Shown here: positions 56,681-64,000 of the stretch, piece by piece
Position numbering within the stretch: the first letter of the stretch is position 1
Layout of the letters: every line of letters starts with the position of its first letter
Assembly: GCA_021234155.1 (NCBI GenBank)
Contig: JAJEKV010000166.1
Location: 622,324 to 686,323 of the forward strand
From: Isoetes taiwanensis
Lineage: Eukaryota; Streptophyta; Lycopodiopsida; Isoetales; Isoetaceae
Direction of reading: 5' to 3'
Length of the DNA: 64,000 bases
Made by a program: the position numbers and the translations under genes
The notes under the pieces: generated by a model
What the model saw: the letters and a program-made list of their open reading frames with translations, nothing else
Database searches by the model: none
What the model was told of the DNA's origin: nothing

Positions 56681-57850
56681 AGTTGTGCGGGAAGAAGGAG
56701 AGATGGCTAATCTTGTGGCAAATGAACAAGATCTTTCGGATAAACAGGGCTCAAGGTTGGCGGCAATCTATTAGAAAATTCCTCAAATATCAAGAGATAC
56801 CTCCTGAATTTTCTAAAAGTCAAGCTTACAAGTTTAGGCTGAAATGTTTAACTTACACTTTGATTGGAGATATTTTGTGCAAGGTAAACAGGGATGGTGT
56901 TCTTTTAAGGTGTGTTGTTGATGAAGAGGAGGCTGCCTTAGTGCTTCGAGAATCATAAAGGTGTTTGTGGTGGTCATTTTGCAGCGAATACAAGCGCCAA
57001 AAAAATATTAAGGTCTGGTTATTTACGGCCTCATTTATTTAGAGATTGCTATGATGTCATTAAAACTTGCCATCAATGCGGATCTTTGGTAAGAAAATTT
57101 TGCATCCTGCCCCTCTTCTTTGGGATTGTGTCCCCAGGCCCATTTCAAGTTTGGGGGCTAGATTATGTTGGCCCTATAAATCCCCATCTTACGCTTTCGG
57201 CATGAATACATTGTTGTGGCCCGCAGTTTATTTACCAAATGGTCGAAGCGGCACACCCTTGAGAAAAAAGCAAATGCATATACTACTTTGCTAGGTTTTG
57301 CATGAAAATATTTGTTCTAGGTTTGGAATCCCTTTCAAAATTTTGGTGATAAGAGGCTCTACTTTTATTAATGAGGTTATTCAAATTCTTGTCTCAAGTC
57401 TCAAAATCGGACATGTGAAAAGCTCAGCCTATTATCCTCAAGGAAATGGTCAAAATTTGAGTCTACTAACAAAGTGCTTAAGGGAATTTTTCGAGAAAAG
57501 CGGTTTGCCAAAACCAAAAGATTGGCATTTGAAATTATATGATGCCCTTTGGGCTCATAGAATCAACTGCTAAAAGCTGCCACTAATGCTTCTCCCTTGG
57601 TTTTGGTTTATGGTGTTGAAGCGGTTATTCTGTTGAGTTGGAGATTCCCTCTTTGAGAATGGCACTCAAGTTGGATCTGGAGTTCTTGAAGCATTACAAC
57701 ACACGTATGAAGTTTTGCTAAAATTGGATGAGGATAGATTTGATCTGAGAAAACTTCAATCTACTTAAGAAGGCTAGGAGTGCAGCAACTTTTAAAAGCG
57801 ACTCACAAGCTCCGGGATAGATTGGCTCCATTGGAACTTCGTGCTCAAAT
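56681..57850 (+). pseudogene. Element A integrase
   Basis: The zinc-binding module is at about 56955-57080 (HKGVCGGHF...KTCHQCGSL, H-H-C-C). The catalytic core opens with 'WGLDYVGPI' (near 57150). 'GSTFINEVIQ' (near 57355) is the block whose preceding Asp appears lost or shifted. 'SSAYYPQGNGQ' (near 57425) and, in another frame, 'FESTNKVLK' provide the Glu. 'DWHLKLYDALWAHR' ends the core. The C-terminal part to about 57850 includes 'KLDEDRFDLRK'. It would insert cDNA with a 5-bp stagger, matching the ATAAA duplication. Broken by several shifts. Confidence 0.78.
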
Positions 57851-58379
57851 GGGATGTTGCAAATGAAGGTAAGCTATCTAAATTTGAAAATCCTTGGGAA
57901 GGCCCTTACAGTTGTAAAAAGAAGGCTGGTACATTCATCCTATTGGCTTAAGGATCTCAAAACAAGGTTTGGAATTACCAAATCCTACAAATATCCGACA
58001 TTTGAAAAGATATTGGCCTCAACATGCATGTTTAGGCCTTTTTGCTCCTATATGAATACTTATTTTAACTTAGAGTAGGTTAATTGTTGTTGAAAATTGA
58101 AGATTTAAAACTCTTTTGATTGGTTCTGTTCATTTCCCTTTAGGCTTAAAGGCATAGATTCTTGTTGATTGGATTTGCTAAGTTGTTTTTGGTTAGTTGT
58201 ATTCAAGGTTCTTAATACTTGTACCATCAAGACCATTTTCCTTTGAGGTGAGCTAATTGTGTGTTACGTTTTGAGCGAAAATATTTTTTTCAAGACCGGA
58301 CAATTTCAAAAAGAGCAAGAGAATTTCTATTAAAAAAAAAAAAAAAAGGGTACACAAATTTACAGATGATCAGATCCTC
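57851..58379 (+). other. Element A spacer after integrase
   Basis: The end of the integrase C-terminus ('FENPWEGPY'-like, near 57885-57910) is followed by non-coding DNA and an A run (58332-58347). No extra sense ORF is evident here. Confidence 0.45.
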
Positions 58380-59127
58380 TCATAGGAAGCCAATGCTATC
58401 AGTATTCCCTGAAGGGATAGTAGGAATCTTGTCTGAAGGAGAGCCATCTGCAGCATCCAAGAGACCATTATATCTGGTAAAAAAATTGTTCATGGTACCA
58501 AAAACATACTGATCTTCACTCCAGAGATTCTCTTTCAGGAGTTTGAAATGCATCTCTTTTATCATGAGAAGCATCAAGGAACCATAGCTATCTGCTAGCA
58601 TCCTGTGGGAGTAGTATAGCGCCTATACATCAAATTGAGCATCTGTCAGCTCATGATGATGCTTACACAAAAAGTAGTGCATATGTAGCATCTGAATGCA
58701 TTCCCTTGTAAAAATTCTGGCCCACAGAGCCTTTGTGTTCTGATACCTGTGCAGTGCTGCTAGTTTCTCTTGATAAGTCTTTTGCCCAAGGAAACACTCC
58801 ATGGCAAGGTGATCATGGTTCATGTCTTTTTTGTAGAGTTCCTTTTGGTCGGGGTAGTTTTGGTCAACATTTGTGCCTTCCCATATACCTTGCCCCTCGA
58901 GAAATGCATGTGCTGCTGAGTAAATTTCCACGAGGAAGAGGTTCTTCATTAATTAAAACATTGTCCCGATACGCATCGTATGCAATTCTTGCACCCAGTC
59001 TGATTACACCATAAGGAATAGGTACTCACTGTAGCTGGATCAAGCTCGGGAAGCACTCCTAAATTGCTTTCGGATCAGTTTGTTACATTGTCCCGGATAG
59101 GTGTATGGTAAGAAAAAAAAAGAGCCA
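58380..59127 (-). pseudogene. Antisense ORF between integrase and 3' LTR of element A
   Basis: Read on the minus strand, codons from ATG 58949 to 58380 form one 190-codon frame with a single TAG (58623-58625). The parts on each side (108 and 73 codons) are in the same phase. Upstream, another frame (about 59050-58955) contains 'GVIRLGARIAYDAYRDNVLINEE', and an ATG at about 59127 opens 'MALFFFLPYTYPGQCNKL'. A longer gene with a shift or an intron is therefore likely. Content: mixed helical, several His/Tyr/Met-rich stretches, no recognised domain. Antisense extra ORFs at this place are known in Tat-group elements (for example gene23 of maize Grande), but I cannot say that this one is homologous. 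Confidence 0.5.
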
Positions 59128-59729
59128 TGATCGACAAGGGAGGTCGAGTTTTTACGAGCACTGGCGAGAGGAGGAGCAAATTAGGGTTCGAGCTTCGATG
59201 GTTTGAATTTTTTTTTGGTTTGAAGGTTTGAATTTTTAGTTTGAAATACATTCAATGGTTGTATGAGCCAAATTTCTTGAATAGTAGAAGTTTAGTTAAA
59301 TAGGGTAGAGATTTGCTATGCTTTAACAATTTTGAGTGTTGTCATTTCAGGTCCATTTGCTCATTACTCTTATTTGTCTTAAGTTGGCCTCTTTCCATCT
59401 AGCCCTTGCTTCCATATGAAATTTTAAGAGTGCTAATCCTACATTGTTACTCATCCCTTTATTTGGCACTCATGCTAATTTGATTATCATTGTCATATCT
59501 TGGTTTCATCCACTTCTTCTCCATATTCACCTGTCTTGAGTTGTCCTACCCTCCATTTGATCTTATTTTCTTATCACTCTCTCCATTACCTTATACTCTG
59601 CCTCATATTTCCCACCACTGCAGAGTAATTCTATTCCCTCCACCACTTGTTGATATTTTGAAGACCTTCAGTTAGCATTTCTTTCCTTTGAGGCTGAGGG
59701 GACCAGCCTCATTCTTTCCTTTGAGGAGA
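59128..59729. other. Element A region before 3' LTR, with polypurine tract
   Basis: Non-coding, AT-rich. The last bases TTTGAGGAGA (59720-59729) abut the LTR and are the probable plus-strand primer. A similar TTTGAGG...GAGGGGA lies at 59689-59702. The words ATTCTTTCCTTTGAGGA also occur within the LTR (50281-50300). Confidence 0.5.
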
Positions 59730-62193
59730 TGTTGCCCCTTTTTGGGCAACATGGACCATCATGATACCTAGAGTTTCAAGATTGGAAGATACTTGTCAGA
59801 GTTTGGAAGACTTGTGGTTTCTTTTGAGGTTTCATCTTAAGTTACTTTCCTATTACTCATATGGTAAGAGTTAGTGTTATTTTGATCCTGCTAGAGTTTG
59901 GAAGAAATTGGCTCAAGTTTGGAAGACCCTTGGGATCTTGGTTGTATAGCCTAATTCTTTCCTTTGAGGAAATTTTCTAGTTACATTCTTATTTCTTGAA
60001 GACCGGGCAAAGGATATAGCAAGCTATACAAGGAGTTATAAGCATGTTGCTCATATTCACTCATATGGAGCTAAATGGAGTTGCACCAATGGTTTGGAAG
60101 TCACACCTATGAAGATGTCACTTTAAAGGTGAATTTTGCTCTTGTTTAGGCCTTGAAGATTGGAAGACCTTTTTAGAAGTTTGGAAGACCCTAGGGCCTT
60201 GAGCAAAGTTATGAGGTATGATTTGAGCTTTGGAGATAAGATCATGTGCTCTGGGGGTTTCCATCCTTTATCCATTTCATCCATTCCATATCCACTTTCC
60301 TTTCATCTTTTTATACCCCATTTCCACCTTGTCATGCCTTCTTTCATTACTTCACTACCTATATTTTTATTGGCCTCACCTCCACTTGTGAATTGCTCTC
60401 AAGAGATCATGAAAAACTTCAAGAGCAAGGAGGCTTGAATTTTACTTTCATCTTATTTCCCTAAATCCTGCCATAGCCTTTTTTTTTCCTATCTTTTCAC
60501 CCTCTTCCTATGATTTTTTCACCATTCCCAAGGTTGAAAACTCATTGACCATGGTCAAAATGGGCAAAATTTCAAGTATCTCAATTTGACTTGAAAACAC
60601 TCTAGATTTGGAGCTTGGCAAAAAATAGCTATGTTGGCCTTTCCAAAATTCAAAAAAGACCTTGGAAAATTCCTCAAATATTATTTCTTGGGATGCGTGC
60701 CAAAAAAATAGCAAAAAAAACCTATTCTAGCCTATCTACCCTATTTTTCTATTTTCCACCTCAGCCTAAATTCCACCTCAGCCCCCCCCATTGGTCCACG
60801 TGGCGGCCAGGCGGGGCCTCGAGAACACCCAGTGGCACAACCCTTTCTCGTGGCGCGCAAATTCAACATGCTTGACTTCGGATTATTCAATTTATATCCT
60901 TATCTTCCCGAATCATTCAGCCCCTGTGGGATATATCGAGCTTTGAAAAAAAAAAAAACCTAAACTTCGAGCACCTTCATCGGCAAATTAGGTGCCCAAA
61001 TCGATTGAATCCCGCCTTTTTGCTCCCGAAATCATCTCCTGAACCTCTTCCGAGACCTCTGGAACCCCCTGTGGCACTTGATTCAAGGGAATTTGCTCAA
61101 ATTAAGCCTAAAATCACTCAACCGAAATTGGTTTTGGGAGGGACGATTTTATCCAAGAATGGACATCATTTTCTTCACCCCCTCGGAGATATACCTCTGT
61201 GATCCGGCTTTCTATATCTTTGATATTTTATTGATCTGTTCTACTCCAAATTCAGCTAATCCTGTTCGAGATTGAAGATTGATTGTATATTTTGATCGAA
61301 GACCGAATGTGTTGTGACCTACGACACCAAAACTTCTCTTTTAATTCAAAATTCCTTATTATTTTCTCTTCCGGACAATTTCTAGATTATCAGAAGCTTA
61401 CTATGCTTTGGGAGTTACTCTCAAGCATTATTTTGGATATTTTCTCCTGAGATTTCTGAACTCCTGTGATATTTTATGATCTTAATGCATATTCTTTGCC
61501 TGGAAAAATAGTGTTGCCATCTTCTCAAGTTATAAATCTGTTAATGCCTGTCTATGACCAATAAAAATCAGATATTTTAAGTTGAATCCCAGCTAAATAG
61601 TTGTGTCCCAGCCTTAAATAGGATTGAGTATTGTTTATATGCAAAGAAAACAAAGAAAAAATAGTTTTTTTCATATCTGTCACAAACTGTGACAGAATTC
61701 AAGACTTTGGTCTGTCTCAGTAAATATCATAGTGTTTGCTTGTCAAGAAAACCCTATGCACGTGATTTAGAGTTCATTCTGAGGTCATTTGCACAAATTC
61801 CAACTCAAAATTCATCACCAAACTCCATTTGCAAATTTTGGCTCTCTGTTTTGGCATTGACCAATTTTTGACCAACTTTGACATTGATTTTCTTGGTCTT
61901 CCCCTATCCAAATCGAGACAGACTTTCATCAGTAGTTCCCTCTACTTGTCTATAACTCATACCAAAAACCAAAACTCAAAAATCTTAAAGGGTGTGACTG
62001 CAAGATTGATTTTTGTTCTGACAGTTTTTTCTGCTTCAGGGACTGTAGTGATTTTGACAAAACCAGCATTTGAAATTGAGTTCTTTTGCTTTATATGATT
62101 AAGGATTGATCACCCTAAGTGATCTGGAGGTCCTGACCAGTTTGTTTACACTTCCTTTGAGGTTAGGCTAAAATTCCAGGTTTTAGGCTAACA
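59730..62193 (+). repeat. 3' LTR of element A
   Basis: 2,464 bp, TG...CA, collinear with 50059-52514. Long blocks are identical. Differences concentrate in homopolymers and in a few short patches (near 60780-60860, 61310-61345, 61680-61720 and 62030-62050), where words are replaced rather than point-mutated. Confidence 0.93.
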
Positions 62194-62198
62194 ATAAA
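62194..62198 (+). repeat. Target-site duplication of element A, right copy
   Basis: ATAAA directly after the terminal CA; identical to 50054-50058. Confidence 0.93.
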
Positions 62199-62399
62199 GT
62201 ATGCTAAACAAAAATGGTTGCAATAATCTGCATTTTAACCAAATGCAAACAACAGTTATTTTTTTAACACGTCTTTTAACCATGTCTTTTATTCAAACAA
62301 AATCACTTGAAAATGTGGATTTTATAATAAAAGTACCTAAAACAATAACTATTCTTGAAAAAAACCATTTTTTTTTTTGAAACCATGTATTATTTTATG

Positions 62400-63080
62400 A
62401 AGAAAGCAACATTTAGAAACAACATAGCTAAAGAAAAATGCAGAAAACTATGTGTAGTTTTTAATAAAGTTGGACAAAATCTTTTATGTGGTTTTTTAGT
62501 GTTATTTTTTTGCAAAACAACAGCTAAAAATAATATATAGACCTTTCAAGTTTTATTACGAACCACATGTCTACTTTTTAGGAAAGCAACACTTAAAAAC
62601 TACAGCTATTTTTAAAAAACATAGTGTTCTTTTTTTCCAAAACAACAGTTAAAAACAACATATAGACCTTTTAATTGTATTATAACCACATGTCTACTTT
62701 TTAGAAAAGCAACACTTGAAAACTACAGCTACTTAAAAAAAAAAACACAATGTTGTTTTTTCCGCAAAACAACAATTTAAAACATGTAGACATTTTAATT
62801 TTATTACGAACAACATGTCTACTTTTTAAGAAGGCAACGCTCGAAAACTACAGCTACTTTTAAAACAACCTGTAGAAATATACGTTAATTCCTACGTGTA
62901 GATAATTTTGACAAAACTCTACGCGTAGACTTTTGGCAACAAAAACTACATGTATAAAAATTTTGCTAAAAACTACACGTCATTTCTAGCAAATCCGGAC
63001 AAAAAACAACACGTAGTTTTTTGGTGTTGTTTTTTTGCAAAAAAGACACTGAAAAACAACATGTGGACCCAGTTTTGGGG
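62400..63080 (-). repeat. AT-rich tandem array related to 41.0-41.9 kb
   Basis: Units with a period of 123-125 bp start TCTACTTTTTA at 62570, 62693 and 62818, and contain AGCAACACTT(A/G)AAAACTACAGCTA and AACAACA(T/G)(A/T)TAGAC. More diverged units flank them. Reverse-complemented, the units read TGTAGTTTTTAAGTG..., as in the array at 41040-41860. The array ends at about 63080 with the reverse complement of that array's starting motif. Frames within it are not genes. Confidence 0.72.
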
Positions 63081-64000
63081 TGGTAGTGGTAGAGCCCAAA
63101 CCCAGATAGGAGAACCATGTGTCCAACCCCTAGATATTGAGCCTATGGCCATGGCAGCAGGTGACGAAGAGCCGATGCTTCTGGAGTTCGAGAGGGAAGA
63201 GCAGGAGAAAGATGAAGGACGTGGCCCAGGGTCGGACAGGAGTTACCCACAGAGGAGTTCATAGCGATCCATGACACTGGATGGAAATCAGAGGGAAAAC
63301 AACGAGTGCACTTCTACCCAAAGACTCGACAAAGAAGCACCGAATCGAGCAGGATAGAGGCAGTATCAACGTAACATCTCCTAAGTTCATGTTCGACGAC
63401 TACAGGGAGATGATAGCATTACCGGTGGATGAATAACCCGGAAGACATAGGGCTGCAATCAGAACCAGAGAGGAGGCGGGGAGGCGAGCAACGACAAATG
63501 ACGAAGAGCCGACCTAGCCAACAACCACGGACCACTCAAACGCAACTCAAAAAGAGTGATGGCATGTGCAATGGAGATGACAACAATTCCGGCATAGGGG
63601 AAGCATCTCTCAACGAAGATTCAAATACATGCAACAATGCCCATTTGCAATAACCAAGTGATCGTGACTCAAGCGATCAATGCTACGATCTCCAAATGAC
63701 ACTCCACATGACAAAACACATTAAGGAGGAGCATTTTCAACTCAAGGGTTCACACCGAAAGCACGTTCTCCGCGACTTGGGATAACGACCTCAAATCACA
63801 CACGGTAAGGTCAACTACTGATGCAACACCTCAAGGAACCCCTCCAAGTAGAACAAGGAAGATGCAAAGAAACCAAGAATCAAACGTGATTGGAGGAGGG
63901 AAAATCCTAAAGAAGTATACATGCTCTTCTATAAATTAGAAAAGTGGATGAATTAAAAATCCCAAAGATAATTATATATGTATGTCTATCATAAATATCG
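63081..64000 (+). other. Unrecognised, partly protein-like stretch to window end
   Basis: Three plus frames contain charged strings: 'LLEFEREEQEKDEGRG' (in 62950-63264), 'FIAIHDTGWKSEGKQRVHFYPKTR' (about 63250-63330), and a 74-codon hydrophilic frame at 63429-63653. They are separated by shifts. It may be a decayed gene lying at the end of the array or belonging to the same transposon. I recognise no domain. After 63660 nothing stands out. Confidence 0.25.

Larger units (their letters stand above)
50059..62193 (+). mobile_element. Complete LTR retrotransposon A (Ty3/gypsy, Tat-like)
   Basis: 12,135 bp. Two LTRs (50059-52514 and 59730-62193) both begin TGTTGCCCC and end GGCTAACA, and the direct 5-bp ATAAA flanks them (50054-50058, 62194-62198). 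The internal 7.2 kb reads gag, protease, an RNase H, RT, a second RNase H and integrase on the plus strand, then an antisense ORF. A short purine stretch (GAGGAGA, 59723-59729) directly before the right LTR can serve as polypurine tract. After the left LTR comes TTTTGGAAGTCC, where a primer site should be, but I cannot match it to a tRNA. Long LTRs, two RNases H and an extra antisense ORF suggest the Tat group (inference). All coding parts carry shifts, so it is non-autonomous. Confidence 0.93.

Overview
The window looks like repeat-rich nuclear DNA of a land plant. It is AT-rich and almost free of intact genes, and most of its readable content comes from decayed transposable elements. My best guess is a fern. 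The reasons are (inference) a pentatricopeptide-repeat fragment at 49.4-49.8 kb whose wording resembles the large PPR families I know from ferns such as Ceratopteris, a degraded chromovirus-type pol, and a member of an uncharacterised multicopy family (zinc knuckle plus SDG..QFK and HGKG motifs) that I associate with bryophytes and ferns. No bacterial operon, rRNA, tRNA or CRISPR array is visible.

Layout. 0-12 kb: mostly non-coding, with a possible PPR relic (7.4-7.9 kb, minus) and a decayed HGKG-family gene (10.4-12.06 kb, plus). 12.3-14.7 kb: AAGGCAC-rich and TTGACTT-rich repeats, a 60-bp duplication and a strong hairpin. 15.5-17.4 kb, minus: an unrecognised four-exon gene whose introns are phase-consistent but whose frame is broken. 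About 0.45 kb upstream of its start lies a 1164-bp non-autonomous hAT element (17819-18982) with a perfect 14-bp TIR and an 8-bp target duplication. 19-27 kb: non-coding, with small tandem repeats and a CACTA-like terminus at 23224.

27.4-38 kb: a pile of Ty3/gypsy remains. A chromovirus RT/RNase H fragment runs directly into a gag zinc-knuckle fragment. A larger Ty3 element (B) follows, with gag, protease, RT, RNase H and integrase in order, then an additional sense ORF with a coiled coil and a gene-like leader, and probably its 3' LTR. 38-49 kb: structured repeats: five large imperfect hairpins, a small truncated ORF, a T/G-rich array, a 1.3-kb minisatellite of 19-bp units, an inverted-repeat locus, and a second minisatellite block.

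50059-62193: a complete 12.1-kb LTR retrotransposon (A). It has 2.46-kb LTRs beginning TG and ending CA, and the exact 5-bp target duplication ATAAA on both sides. Its coding part is frame-broken but reads gag, protease, an RNase H placed before RT, RT, a second RNase H and integrase. A possible gene then lies on the opposite strand before the 3' LTR. This resembles the Tat-like branch of plant Ty3 elements. 62.4-63.1 kb is an AT-rich array related, in inverted orientation, to the one at 41.0-41.9 kb, and both end at the same short motif.

How things work together: within A and B the domains form ordinary replication modules (particle, maturation, reverse transcription, integration), but frameshifts make both non-autonomous now. 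The host-type sequences (PPR fragments, four-exon gene) are relics. All exon structures, domain names and lineages were read by eye; no search was run.
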